A stretch of DNA of 64,000 bases from Mya arenaria (Eukaryota; Mollusca; Bivalvia; Myida; Myidae), in NCBI RefSeq assembly GCF_026914265.1, contig NC_069130.1, positions 13,240,886-13,304,885 of the forward strand, read 5' to 3'. A program made the position numbers and the translations under genes. Positions 23,145-35,925 of the stretch are shown here, in pieces. The notes beneath the pieces are model-generated. The model was not told the origin of the DNA and did not search any database. It saw only the letters and a program-made list of their open reading frames with translations. How positions within the stretch are numbered: position 1 is the first letter of the stretch; each line of letters opens with the position of its first letter.

Positions 23145-24427
23145 GTGACAATAAACAAAGAAACAGAAAGAACCTTTTTGCTGAGAATGCTCTGGTGCCA
23201 CCAGTACTGGTTTCTACCCAGGAAACAGTCATACGTGTGATTTTCTAAGCTTTTGTCACTAATGATTAAAAAGAAATAAGTCAATACTAAAGTAACCTTT
23301 TCGCTTTCAGGCATTGTATCGATTTATTGTTTATAAATAACAAGTGTGATTCTTGGGTTATTTCCATGAACAATCGAGGGATAGAGATTTAACAAAACAT
23401 ATTGTGGTTTGTTAAAGTGTATGGGGATTGTTTTGTTGATTATAATTGGACAGTGATGTTGAAAGGGACTCGCTCACCTGTTTGATAAGCCCATATACAT
23501 CGAAAAAAAGTTTTCATGTAAATTGTGAACAGAACGCTTGTTTCAATGATATGACGTCATCAGTAATTCAAATAAGAGCTCTGTTATGAATAATTATTTA
23601 AAAATATATTTTTCAGAAAAAGTTAGTACACAATTGAAAATAAAATTATTTTAAGCTTGGCATTGACAAAATTATGTTCAATTGAATATTTGTCAGTTAC
23701 TGTTAGTGTTTGTTCATTGTTATAAGTAAATATCTTGATTTGGAAAAAAATGTTGCCAACAAAATCAGTGAGCTGGGTCCCGTTAAGAACATCGTTTTTA
23801 CTGGTTTATAACAAATACTCAAAGTTGGAATTTGCTGTTTTGTTAACATACGGAATGTATGAGTCGGTTCACCATTTCGTTGGAGATTTTTTTCTTTAAA
23901 TAATACATGTAAATTGATAAGAAAAAATGTATGTCTGAAGAAAACTGAAAATGACCTTCCTTACTAAAAGAATGCACTTTTAACATTGAAATATATGGAG
24001 ACATGATTTTTTAATAGTTGCATTTGTAATGACTCGAACATATTTTAATACTTAAGTTTTTGTGAAAATAGTCTGCCAAAGTACTAGTCTTATTTTTTCA
24101 ACTAGTACAGTGTGTAATATTTAAATACTTGTCCAAGGACATCATTTTGTTAGAACACATAAGGCTTTATAAGTTTATATCATGCTTTACTTCATCACAT
24201 ATATTCATTATCGATGTTTGACATTCAATATGTAGAACTCACTGTTATAATTCATCCATCACCATTCATTCACTTGGATTTCAGGAACACTATATATTTA
24301 CTATATGTTGTCTAAATGGTGTACATGTACCTTGACTGAAATTACACAAATAAATTACAAAGATTGAAAATGCTCCAGTTCTTATTTCTGATTGTGAATG
24401 AATTGTTATCCTCCCTGAAGTGTAACG

Positions 24428-24720
24428 CCCCTGAAGTGGCGGATTCATGGTCTAGTGGTAACAGTCTGGACTGTCAATCCAGGGGTGGCATGTTCGATTT
24501 CCTGCCGCAACACTCAAATAATAATCGTATTCTAGGAAGGACGTTAAATGGCGGTCCCATGTGGCAGTACACTAGTGCACGTTAAAAAAACAAGGTAGCT
24601 CCAACCAGGGTTGCATTCTGTTAGCAGTATGCTCCAAAAAACCCAAACAAGAATGAGTAAACAATCTGATCGGAGCACCTGGCCGAAAGGGCCATGACCG
24701 AGTGAGAGTATTAATTAACA
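24428..24720 (+). mobile_element. tRNA-derived SINE, unit A copy
   Basis: The tRNA-like head carries an A box (TGGTCTAGTGGTAAC) and a B box (GTTCGATTTCC). The body follows (GGAAGGACGTTAAATGG, then AGTGCACGTTAA and AAAGGGCCATGACCGAGTG). The same SINE sits at the matching place in units B (42428) and C (58668), so it predates all three. It resembles broad metazoan tRNA-SINE families with a conserved central domain, but I cannot assign the family. Confidence 0.65.
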
Positions 24721-25454
24721 AAATGCCCCTGAAGGCTTATAATCGACAGTGATCGTGTGTCCGTCCGTACATATCGTGTCTCAGCTGTAACTTACATAAG
24801 TTTAATTATATTCGAATTTCAAACACCTCGCCGAACATGAACAGTAGCATGGGAAGGTGGGTCGCGTATAGCATCGTGATGCAAGGCTCAAAATGCAAGG
24901 TCACACTTAGTGGTCAGTTATTGCCATATTGAAAGAGTAAAAGTCGTTTTAAAACGTCCAGTAAAACTACAGAAATTCCTTCAAAATTCATTTTTTTGGC
25001 ATATTTGATAGTTTTTTGTTTTAATAAAAAGAGATACACATGTAACTACACATTATGCATGAGAATTGAATTTGAAGGAAAATAACCACAGTTTGTATCA
25101 AAGCAATAGAAACCAACGTTGATGTGCTGCATTTATGGACAGTTTCTGAAGGTAGATATGGAAGTCTTTCGTGATTAATTCTAACCTTCGTGATAACTAT
25201 TTATGCGCCTTTAGAACGGTTGTTGGCTTAAGGACACATTCAAACGCGTTCTTATTTAACTTGAGAATACAAAAAACATTGCATTTATGAATTCCATTTT
25301 TAATCAAATGTCCATACCATTTTAATGGGAGGTGATCGGTTTGGCTACAAACAATGTTTCGCGATTTGCGTGCCTTTGGTATGACATGAGACTTGAATTC
25401 TGGAAATGCATATTACTTCCATTTAAAAACTGCATCGGTATTATTTTTTTCCCC

Positions 25455-25838
25455 GTCTAACAAGGTTATTTGGACGACCCAGGAGGCTTTTATTTTATTT
25501 TCATGTCTAACAAGGTTATTTGGACGACCCAGGAGGCTTTTATTTTGTTTTCATGTCTAACAAGGTTATTCGGACGACCCAGGGGGCTTTTATTTTGTTT
25601 TCATGTCTAACAAGGTTATTCGGACGACCCAGGAGGCTTTTATTTTATTTTCATGTCTAACAACATTATTTGGACGACCCAGGAGGCTTTTATTTTGTTT
25701 TCATGTCTAACAACGTTATTCGGACGACCCAGGAAGCTTTTATTTTATTTTCATGTCTAACAAGGTTATTCGGACGACCCAGGAGGCTTTTATTTTGTTT
25801 TCATGTCTAACAAGGTTATTCGGACGGCCCAGGAGTCT
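25455..25838. repeat. 50-bp minisatellite, about 8 copies
   Basis: Units start exactly every 50 bp at 25455, 25505, 25555, 25605, 25655, 25705, 25755 and 25805; the last is partial. Core: GTCTAACAAGGTTATTYGGA, then CGACCCAGGAGGC and a T-rich tail. Units differ at a few positions only. The unit B site has two copies and the unit C site one. It lies about 2.6 kb upstream of the first HSPA12 coding exon. Confidence 0.95.
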
Positions 25839-26922
25839 TAAATCAGGAAGTGTCTTGCATACTAATTTGACTTCGACATGTCCGGGCACGTGGTATGAAT
25901 GGATCAGGAGCATTTAAGCAGCATACCGTGCGCTTGTTAACACGCAATGGCTTGTAATAGCTCTTGTTTGGGATCGAGCGCCTTTTTATGATTTTGCAAG
26001 TAAACAAGCAAAAGTTAATTAAGCTGTGAAATGGGCGTGTTATAATCGTGTGAGTCATATTAATATGAAATTATATTTTTCTAAAGTTTTGATGGTTTCA
26101 CCTCAATAACCAAATGCACTTTAACCCTATCGACATGGCTAAAATCAGTCGATTTTGATGGGTCTCTGTACGTTTGAATGTTGTCGAGCCCAATAAAAAC
26201 AAATCAGATTGTTTGCAAGTTTATGAAGAACACTAAATGGTGTATAAAAGAATGATCGGTGCTTTTTAAACATGCACAAATAGCTTTACCATGGAGCTAT
26301 AGAAGAGACAAGTACGAAATTTTCACGACAATATACTTTAAGTGCTATTTTAATGTTGGTTCTATCTAGAGACCATGCATTTCGTAATAAATTATTTCAT
26401 TCACGATTGAGAAATCGAGGCTCGAAAAGGTGTCCGCTGTTACGAGGGTCCTTCAACAAGTTTTATCAAATGGTAAATACTAAAATTACAATATCAAATA
26501 GAATTCGCCTTGTTGTAGCTCACCTATTTATGTTCCATGTACCAGAAGTATAATTGTATTCCTTCTTACCATTGTCTAAAACTGTCAGAGTAGCTTGCCC
26601 TGTATCTACCATTTATTTATCAACATTACCAATGAGAGAATGCGCTTTAATAAAAAGTGCAACGTATTGTTCTGCAGATTAAGTTTATGCAATAAAACCC
26701 AACTCTTTAGACAATATTATGCACTTGATATAAACTATATCTAAACATGGCAGTCACGATAAAGTAAAAATGAAAGAAATAGCGGACTCCTTTTAGTAAA
26801 ATTATAAGCCATTTTAACGTGTTTAGTACTCTGTAAGACTTTAACATCCAGTATAGCTATTCAAATCTATCCTAGATAACTGGTCAGGTATATCGCTATG
26901 AAAGAATGATTTCCATTGATCC

Positions 26923-27041
26923 AACAGTCGTTACAGATATTACATTTGGACTGGGTTATATTGTGCTGAAGGGCGGAAGTAATTAATATACTTTGTATAA
27001 GAGCAGTTTGTACCAAAATGCCATAATATTTTTAAGTTGAG
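26923..27041 (+). promoter_or_regulatory. Candidate 5' UTR exon and promoter region of HSPA12 paralogue A
   Basis: A strong donor AG|GTAAGT lies at 27041/27042. The matching site is GTAGGT at 44681 in unit B and GTAAGT at 63049 in unit C. Joined to the acceptor ending at 28442, it would give a 1.4-kb 5' UTR intron. A TATA-like TGTATAAGAG lies near 26994 in unit A only. The exon start is unknown and I saw no convincing three-part heat-shock element nearby. The call rests on donor conservation in two or three copies. Confidence 0.35.
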
Positions 27042-28463
27042 GTAAGTGTTCTTATGAAGTTATGTTATTAAACCAACAATAACGTGTACGTTTTAGTAAA
27101 CATAGAATCACAAGCAATTTACTTTAATCTGGTTGGTAATATTGTTATTAACAAAACATTCTCAATCATTGAAATGACTTCAGTAACAGCATTAACATAT
27201 TTGATCTTTCAAAACTTCGATTTTTTTTATTGTAACTGTTAATTGAATACGGAGATGGTCATGCTAGTTTTGTTGTAGTAAATTAAAGAACAATGTACTA
27301 TTATTTCTGAACAGTCGTACAAATTAAGGCACATCTAGTTGTTGAGGTTTTTCTGAAAACCAAACTACTTCCTTGTTTAGAAAAATGAAAAATGAAGTGC
27401 GAATATTTGTTTATTGTTTAGTTAGTTGTGGTTATTAAACGTCCGAATAAGGATGAAACAGGTCTAAAGTTGAGAGATTGCGTTCGACTTACAAGACTTA
27501 GACGGTGTATACGTATGAAAGGGACTACTCTCTTTTTGCCGTTAAAATGCGTTGGAAAAAGGTTCAGCTTATGGGAACCAGTAAAGCTTGTCATTCATTG
27601 CTCTTATAAGGAGCTTGCAGGCTGGTAAGAAAATTGTAGATATTCTTGGCAGGGTCTGAAATTTATACGGAAATACCCGAGGATCATGTATATGTTTAGA
27701 TCGTCACTTTTCACAAATACAAATTTTGGCTTATGCGTTGAAAATAGTTCCATATTTGAACGGAAAATATGTTTCATTACTGTGCAATACAGAATGAAAC
27801 AACCCTTGTTTCATTTCAACTATTATTGCAACTGACAAGTTCACAACATATCGCTGATTTTTTTCCATATTTTAGGAGAATGAAGATGTAAGTCACTCCT
27901 GTAGATCTTGTTTGTGTATTAATTATTCAAAAGTGTGACATTAACAGCAAATCAATGGTAACTGAGCAACATATGGACAATGACAAAGTTTTTTCCTCTT
28001 AAACCTTTCGACTTTATACAGACACTTAAAGTAAAAAGAAACCAAATTTGAACAGAGTGATGTTTTCTCTGAATTGTATGCATAATGTAGCCATCTGACA
28101 ATTACAAACAGTAGCAGTTATCATGAATCGTTCAGATTTAAGTGCGTGTTTTTTTGCCATTTCGTTTATCGCGCCGTTTGTCCAAAAATAAATTTGTCGT
28201 ATAGTGCTGTTTGGACTGAGTATGAACACAAGATCACTATTTTATATTGTGAAACAAAACAGTTCTGTTAAAAATATATATGAATGGATCAGAAAAACAC
28301 AAATCTGACAAACTGAAGCATTTCAATTCCGTATTTTTGTTTGCAGTCGAATAACATCGTGACATTAATGCTATGAAATCCACAATCACTATAAAACATG
28401 TACAAGAAATTGCAAAATATATTATACTTTATATCTTGCCAGAAATCACTCAAACCAGTAAGA

Positions 28464-31400
28464 ATGTCGACCTTCCTGGTAGTTGCCAGCATAGACTTTG
28501 GAACAACCTACTCGGGATGGGCCTACTCATTTCGCTTTGAGTTCGAAAAGGATCCCACAATTGTACATGCTAAAACATGGCATGGAGGCAACTTCGTCTC
28601 ACAAAAAGGTATGTTTATTCTCTGCGTTGGGAGTTATAACTAATTGCCAATAAATCAAAAGCTTGATTACCGTGAATTTGCTACAATGGCGCCACCAGTT
28701 AAAAAGCACAATTTCTGCGGCGGTTGTGTCTTTTAAATGTATAATGATGGCCAAACTGACCTTGGTACAAGTAATCATAGTTACCTCACAAACCTTGTAA
28801 CTGTTCAATCTTTATACTGGGATTGTCCTGATTAATGAATTTGAACTACTACTTTTTATAAATAAATAGCACTCCAAACAAAACAATTGAAACAACCCGG
28901 GACAAGACAAGTAGCCTTTTATCAAGATCTTATTTAAAGGCATATGGTTTAAAGCCAAGTAAGCACCAAACAAGAGACAAAACGTTAAACACATCAAACA
29001 TTAAACAACTGTGACAATACTGCCTCAACCCGTGTACCTCTAATGACTGCAGCTTAACATGCGCATAGTTTTTCTAATTTGTAAACTTCCATTACGTTAA
29101 TTCCACGTCAATGGTAATTTCCAAGAGGAAGCAAATGTTTGCAGGGCGGATTCAGTTAGTTGGTGATTATTGCAATGGCAGTCGGAAAGTTAACATCAAG
29201 AAAATGAAGTAATAATACATATTAAAATGGGCATTTGGAATCGTGAGGGACGTTTGGTACAGATAAGACTGGCAATCCCGTTTTTGCGACGAATGTGTTT
29301 ATCATCGCATCACAAGAAGTTAGAGTTTCTAAAATTCCATAATGCTGATCAAATACTAATTGCTTTTAAATGCTCAGAAAAAAAACTGTTTGTTGGTTTA
29401 CAGTTTTATGTATACAAACCAGGACTCGTTGAGACTGGAAGTCCTTTTATAGCAGGCCTAATATAATAATAGACCTCAAATCGGTAGTAACGTAAATGAT
29501 GATGTTAAATAAGAAGTTTTGGTTAGAAATTTTGTTTAATATGATTGAAAGTCAGTTGAATATTTGATGGTACAGGGGTAAGGGAATTTTAAAGGACAAC
29601 GTACAAGGTTAAAGTTTGATACGTTATAACATATATATTGTTTATTTTCTTGATGAACAGTGATGCAAGAATTGTGATTATGTTGAGCTGAATCAACTTA
29701 TTTAAACTGCTGTTTTTTCTCCATGATTTTGTCTCCGTATCAATTATTTGCCTAATAATATGAACTTAATATGGACTAAAAAAGAAAGCAAGACGGTTTT
29801 GATGTAAATTTAAAATAAAGTCTGAACAGTTCTGGTTTCATCGTTTAATGCTCGCTATACTATTGAATAATTCCGTGGCTCAGTTTGTGAGTGCTCATCC
29901 TCACATTTCTCTACATTTATCTTAAAAATGCTCTGATCATACGGGCACAAAAAAGGCTTTACAACAGAACAATTAAACAATTATGCAATAACTTGTCTAT
30001 TCGTTTATAATGGGGTACATCCTTTGAACGGTGGTTATTTAGAATAAAACTAAACTGATTGATTTAAAAAAAATCTCTTTCAAAAGGACCAACCTGCATC
30101 CTCATCAAGCCAGATGGTAAAACTCTAGAAGCTTTTGGGTACGAAGCAGAGACCAAATACGCAGACCTAGCCGGTGAGAATGAACACAAAATGTGGTACT
30201 ACTTTCGGAGATTCAAAATGAAGCTCTTTAACAAAGAAGTAAGTCTTCAGGCTATTATCAATTTCTTTTTATTGGACTAAATTGGGACAACTGTACAAAC
30301 ATTCGACTTTTCAACACCTAGTGAACTCGCTTACAATTTTAACCGTTATTAAAACATCTATTAATAAACACTATTTTTATTTTGGCTCTTGTGTTGCCGT
30401 GTTTGTATCTTTTTGATGATCTGTTCTGTTTAGCTTTGGTTATGCCATTAAACAAGATGATAGTATGTTTTAGACATTTGGGATTGTCGTCGTAGCTTCT
30501 ATCAGTCCTTTCTGCAATGACCAATGCCTAAAAGTATTGCATTTTTCACATTTGTGCAATCTTAGCAGTTCTTTTTTTAAAAACAACAACAACCAAACAA
30601 CATCTGTATATGTGAATGCTAAAATACATATAAAGTTGTTTACTATATTCGATTAGTAAATGTATTTTCAAGCATATAATACATGTGTTTCTTACTTTCA
30701 GACACTGACTATGTCTTTAGAGATTGAAGATGAAGAAGGCAAACGTCTTAAAGCAATCACAGTATTTTCTCTTTCCATTCGCTATCTGAAGGAGGATTTA
30801 ATGAAAACTTCTTCCGACAAATTACGTGATGATATCACGGAAAAGGACATTCATTGGGTTATCACAGTTCCAGCAATTTGGAGTGAACCAGCCAAGAAAT
30901 TCATGCGCGAGGCAGCTAGACTGGTATTTGATGTTTTTCCTTTATTGTCTATATTTTGTCGTGTGTGTCTCCACTTGTCTGTTTATTTGACCTAAGGCCG
31001 TGTGCTTTTTGCTAATAAAAATACAGGAAGTGTCAAGCTACTGGGATGATCTGTGTAGTTTTCATTACACCATCTATTAAACAAATGAGATAATCGTAAA
31101 CTCTTATATTGCCATTCTTAATAGATTACGAAACACTTGTATCATCATTGTTAGAATCGTTTTTGAACATAGCTTATACTACGTTTCAGGTATCATTCTT
31201 GTGGTGAATGCGCTATAAAAGGTACCACGCGACATTTAAATAACAGTTCGTTTGTACATTTTGCCATTAATGTTATAATTCTTACTGATGTTTTCCTAGG
31301 CTGGCATACCGTTTGGTCAGTTGAGTGTTTGTCTGGAACCGGAGGCGGCTTCCATATATTGCCGGCATTTGCCAATGGAAAAAAGTTCCGATACTTCCGT

Positions 31401-33189
31401 GTCTTCATTTCAACCGGGAACAATATACTTGGTCTTGGATGCTGGCGGTATTTATCATAACGTTATTATTTTAGAAAACTAATAAACAAATAGTATGTAA
31501 GTCGAGTTTGGTTAATGTAACAAATTCAATCTTATTTTTTTTTGTTTATTGAAACCTACGTGTAGGTACGAGCAGATATTGACTGTTTGCAACAGGTGGT
31601 AGCTGTCCCAATATGCGTACATTGCAATAATGATGAAAATTATAAGTTCCGGAACAGCAAATTCTGCATAAGGTCAAACCATATGTATATGATGATTGAT
31701 TTACTACACAGTTTTTTTTCCAGAATATATATATACACAAAATAATATTTTTAAACCTTCTATTCCAAGTTTTCTTGAATCGGAAAACTTATTCGGTGTG
31801 GGGAAAAGGTAAATCTAACGAATCATGCATACATATTATAATATCGTCTTATGGATTGGTATACAGAATCTTTATGTAAAGGTTGGCACTTGCAGGTGGT
31901 ACTGTTGACATAACAGTTCACGAAATCACTCAAGAGGGAACACTAAAGGAACTTTCGATGGCATCAGGGGGCCCATGGGGTGGTACAAAGGTAGACGATG
32001 CGTTTCTAGCGCTATTCAATAAAATAACAGGTAAATGCACATTTAATTTAGATCACATCATTTTTTATATTATTTGTTATAAATAAAGAATAAAACTAAC
32101 GCTACAAACAATATAGTTGATACAAAATTTGATTGAAATTGCAGTTGTGTATAACAAATGTATTTATTTTATTTTTTGATTTCAAATCTGATTGCTCATA
32201 AATTTTCTAAATCATTAATGTCATATCAATGTTATTGCATAATGTCATTTTCTTCGTTCGTAGGTGTTGACATAATCGAGAGACTGAAACGCGAATACAT
32301 GGAAGATTACATAGAACTGGTTAGGAATTTTGAAATGAAGAAACGAGATATTACCGACAAACCTGGAACAACACTCATTCGCATTCCAGTCAGTGTGATG
32401 GATCTTGCTGAGGAGATGACCGGAAAAACTCTCAAGCAAATGCTGCAAGATTCGCCATACAAACAATCGATTCGCCAAGACAAGGATAAAATGAAAATTG
32501 ACACGAAAGTTTTAGTGTCACTTTTCGACACCACATTAGAAAGTATAGTAAGCCATGTGAGTACACTCTTTCAGGAGACGGCTCAGGATTGCAAGACAAT
32601 ACTGATGGTTGGTGGATTGTCTGACTCGGAATTGCTACAAGAAAAAGTGAAATCTGTGTTTAAAAATAAATCTCCTATAGTTCCTCTGGACGCAGGGTTG
32701 GCTGTTTTGAAAGGAGCAGTAATTTTCGGTCATAACAAGAGAGAAATTGTCTCAAGAATAGCACGATATTCATATGGACTGAAAACAGTAAGGGTTTTCG
32801 ACCCTGAGGAGCATCCTGTAGAAAGAATGTATATTGACAGCAAAAGACATGGTAAGCCCTCAGTTGGAGGATGTTTTTCAAAGTTAATTAAAAGGGGCGA
32901 CGCCGTTGAAGCACAAAATTCATCCGAACCAAAATCTTTTTATCCATTTAGTCACGGAACAGGTTTTGCCGCTAAACTATACTGTTCATCGCAAACGATT
33001 TGTCCACGATTTGTCGACGAAGAAGGGTGCAATTTTATCGGACAATTTAATGTGCCCTGTCTCGATATATTTGGAAACGTGGGACCCGCAAATGTGTCCC
33101 TCCTCTTTGGAGGCACGGAGATTGAAGCACGTGCAGTTTTACAAAGTACTCTTGAAAATGTCACAGCAACATTCGATTTTCCTGATTAA
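28464..33189 (+). CDS. HSPA12: HSPA12-like Hsp70-family protein, paralogue A (6 coding exons)
   Basis: Exons 28464-28608, 30087-30238, 30702-30923, 31300-31447, 31896-32030 and 32264-33189 join in frame with GT-AG borders to 575 residues (human HSPA12A is about 675). The Hsp70-type ATPase signatures are present: phosphate-1 DFGTTYSG (11-18), VITVPAIW (152-159), phosphate-2 DAGGGTVDIT (220-229) and the adenosine loop ILMVGGLSDS (380-389). The C-terminal part is the divergent HSPA12 form and ends FDFPD, without the EEVD tail of cytosolic Hsp70. No signal peptide or membrane segment is visible. HSPA12 proteins are atypical Hsp70 relatives; chaperone activity is less certain than for canonical members. 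An in-frame ATG at 28398 is probably intronic, because a good acceptor (CTTGCCAG, ending 28442) lies between it and 28464. By eye it is clearly close to paralogue B along its whole length. Confidence 0.95.
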
Positions 33190-33530
33190 ACATTTGGAGC
33201 TACAAAGCACCTACCACTCAAAATATTATACGAACAACTTGACTTTAAGAAAAAAATATTTATGCTATACAGATTAAGTAGGATGAGGATTGTATATAAA
33301 CTGTGACATGCTAGCCAGTGTGTCTGACCTATAAAGGTCAAGATAAATAAGCTAACACATTCACGCTTCCAAAACATTTCTCTTTCGGAATTTATATCTA
33401 CACTGTATTTACTTATATCAAATTGTTGTGAAACAACGAGAGTGTTAATTTTGATTGGATTCTGATGTTTTGCATTTGAGACAATCCTATATGCATTCAA
33501 TTGTTGTTTTCGTGTAACATTCTGCATTAT

Positions 33531-33532
<2 letters not shown>

Positions 33533-33628
<96 letters not shown>
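33533..33628. repeat. (TA)n microsatellite, about 48 units
   Basis: An unbroken TA run of about 95 bp, 340 bp after the HSPA12 A stop. The matching place in unit B (near 51390) has only a short TATATA. Confidence 0.95.
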
Positions 33629-33629
<1 letters not shown>

Positions 33630-33849
33630 TGTATCATTACGCGGAAAAAACATCGTGTATGTACGTGTTTTTTATTATATGCCTCTAACAATATATAAAC
33701 AGTGGCTGCCATTACGTTGGTTTAGATGTAATGCATGCAATATATTGCTTGCTTGTTTTCCCATGCACATAGGGGTACTATATTGATTTATCATTTACTT
33801 TCTGGTGGTTTAATAGTTGATGTGTTCCACTGTTTTGGAATTTGATCCT

Positions 33850-33998
33850 GGGCCAGTATTCAATATTGATCTTATTAATATCCTTAGATATGCCTCGGTG
33901 ATACCATTCAGCCTATTGGTCAGCTAAATAAACAGGCAATCAAGCACTTCGTTTCTTATCTTACAAGTACAATCTAAGTTGCTTATTGAATACGGCCC
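33850..33998. mobile_element. MITE with GGGCCRTATTCAATA ends, absent from unit B (family 6)
   Basis: 149 bp with inverted ends GGGCCAGTATTCAATA and TTATTGAATACGGCCC. Unit B reads straight through the corresponding site (near 51610) without the element, so it probably inserted after the A/B duplication or was converted away in B. Confidence 0.65.
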
Positions 33999-33999
33999 C

Positions 34000-35925
34000 A
34001 ACTCTCAGTTCTAAATTAAAAGTCAGCACATCGGTGATACACAGTTTGGCGCAGTATTCGGAAAGACTATATTTAACTTTCATGTTAAATTCTTTTAAGG
34101 CATATAACAAATATAAAAAAAAAAATATTTCAGTGTACGAGCGCAATACATTTCTTCCAGTGAACACCGCAAGTAATTATAGTTATTAATACCGAAACAA
34201 ACAATTATCCTCTAACGTATTTCACTTCAGAAATCAATTATTCTGATTTATGTTAATGAAAACATTTTGTTATAACACAATTACCCCCTATTTTAAGACG
34301 GCATTATTCTGCCCTTAACCTGTAACGTAAACAACAGAAATATAACAGTACCAGAGTAGCTCATGTACAGCAAGTGTTATCAATCCTTCTGAAATTATTC
34401 AGGGCAATTTCTGGCATGAGCTGTTGGCCGTTGATGTTCGCAAGTGCTTATAAGAAAAGTATTACTGCTATCAGAAATTCTACGACCACCTCAATAATGT
34501 AAGCAATCTTGAGAAATATCCATCTACGTTAATGTATCAATGCTGTTGTACGATTTGATATACTTATGGTATCAAAGCTTTTCTGATTTGATGGCTCAGA
34601 GCATTTGTATGTGTATCGCAGTTTTACTGTATCTCACATAGCTGGTTTCACTGCCATTTTAATATGGAAATGCTACTAACACTACGGAAGGTCAGTAGTC
34701 AATAAAGTACAATTTAGGATTTTGAAGAAGACAGAGTTCGACAGTCAAACGCTAAACAAGAACACACTGTTGCCTAGAGTTAACCACGATTTGGATATCT
34801 CCGAAAATAGTGTAGACGACATTAGGTAGTACTGAGCCTGACAATGCTGGCTTGTTCAATACAATAGCGATATAACAGTGTGACTTATGTACACGGCAAT
34901 CCTAATTACTTTTTTCTGGGCTTGACCTGTTCGCCGTGAATGTTATTTGCAAGTGTCAATAAGATTATTTTCAAGAAGGAATATAACGTAGGTGATATAT
35001 GTTCAGAACATATTATTGATTGAACATTTTGTAACTTGTACATAGTAGAAAAAAACGAACATAAATGTCTCAAGTATGCGGCGTAAAAAGTTGTAACTAC
35101 ACTTTATATCATCGGTTTTGGCATGTACTATTTTTTGACAAAAAAGGTTTCCCCATCGCGATGTATCTATCATATGCGAGAACAATTGTCAACCAGACAA
35201 ATGCATTGTGTGAAATAGTCAGTTCAGGGACTTGGTAAGGTAGGCGAGCACACTGCAATGTTCAAATGGTATATACTCCGGCAGCCTCGAGTCTAGAATG
35301 ATAAGCGTTAACGTCAACCCAGATTTTTAGACGTTCAATGCGGTCAGCATTTGTTCATTAATAAAGGTCACCTTGAAGTACGTTCATTACAAGGTCTACC
35401 ATGGCTATGAAAATGATGGACAATTTGCATGTATCGTATAAGAAAAAAAATCCAAGACTTAATAACAAATGAATTCAGTTCTTCGCTGAGCAGCTCTGAA
35501 ATTACAGACAAAGTATTTCAGTTTTGTAAAACTAATTTGTCCATGTAATTATATTTGCATTGCTTCACTAGTTTTAATAGAATGTTAAGCACAATGCCAA
35601 GCTCGTGATGCCTAAAATCATTGGTGTTAAAACAAATTAAATAATTACACATACACTACAATTAACGGAAATTCTTATATAAATATCATTTTTTTAACAG
35701 AGGCTGTTCTTCCTGGCATGTCTCCACACATATAATCCTTTTGGTTGCCGAACTGTTGTATTAACATAATACAATGTGGCTCTTAACGGATGAATAATTA
35801 AAGCGAACAAATCTAAAAACTGATCGGAAATACATTTTGCCATTTTACTGGCTCGGACAGTGTCCCCAAGAGAGGCAATGATGGAGGGTAATGGCTTGAA
35901 TGATTCTGAAATAATTGGTGACAAA
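34000..35925. other. Gene-free tail of unit A
   Basis: No gene is recognisable. About 34040-35485 has no counterpart in unit B (junction near 51650-51665), a 1.4-kb insertion or deletion difference. 35486-35760 again matches unit B (51660-51920). Confidence 0.5.

Larger units (their letters stand above)
19240..35760. repeat. Segmental duplication unit A
   Basis: About 16.5 kb repeated in tandem as unit B (37430-51920). It begins at or just before the acceptor of the RCC2 last exon, since similarity upstream fades within about 25 bp. It runs through the first HSPA12-like gene and fades near 35740-35760. It contains the RCC2 last exon, several MITEs, a SINE and the expanded 50-bp minisatellite. 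From 22426 onward it also matches unit C. Confidence 0.85.

Noticed and set aside
24440-24515. Functional tRNA gene
   Set aside because: A and B boxes are present, but the stems pair poorly, a SINE body follows, and the same sequence recurs at 42440 and 58680.
25455-25838. CRISPR-like regular repeats
   Set aside because: The 50-bp units abut directly with no spacers, and the context is an animal genome. It is a minisatellite.
27428-27628. 66-codon frame upstream of HSPA12 A
   Set aside because: Units B and C lack eight or nine bases after GGTGTA and carry other changes, so the frame is not conserved although the DNA is.
28398-28463. 22-residue N-terminal extension of HSPA12 A (and 46075-46140 in B)
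   Set aside because: A good splice acceptor lies between the upstream ATG and the start at 28464, and the extra residues are not family-like.
32906-33277. 123-codon plus-strand frame as a gene
   Set aside because: It overlaps the HSPA12 A last exon in another frame and is a shadow of it.
33501-33712. Short frames of Ile-Tyr repeats
   Set aside because: They are translations of the (TA)n microsatellite.
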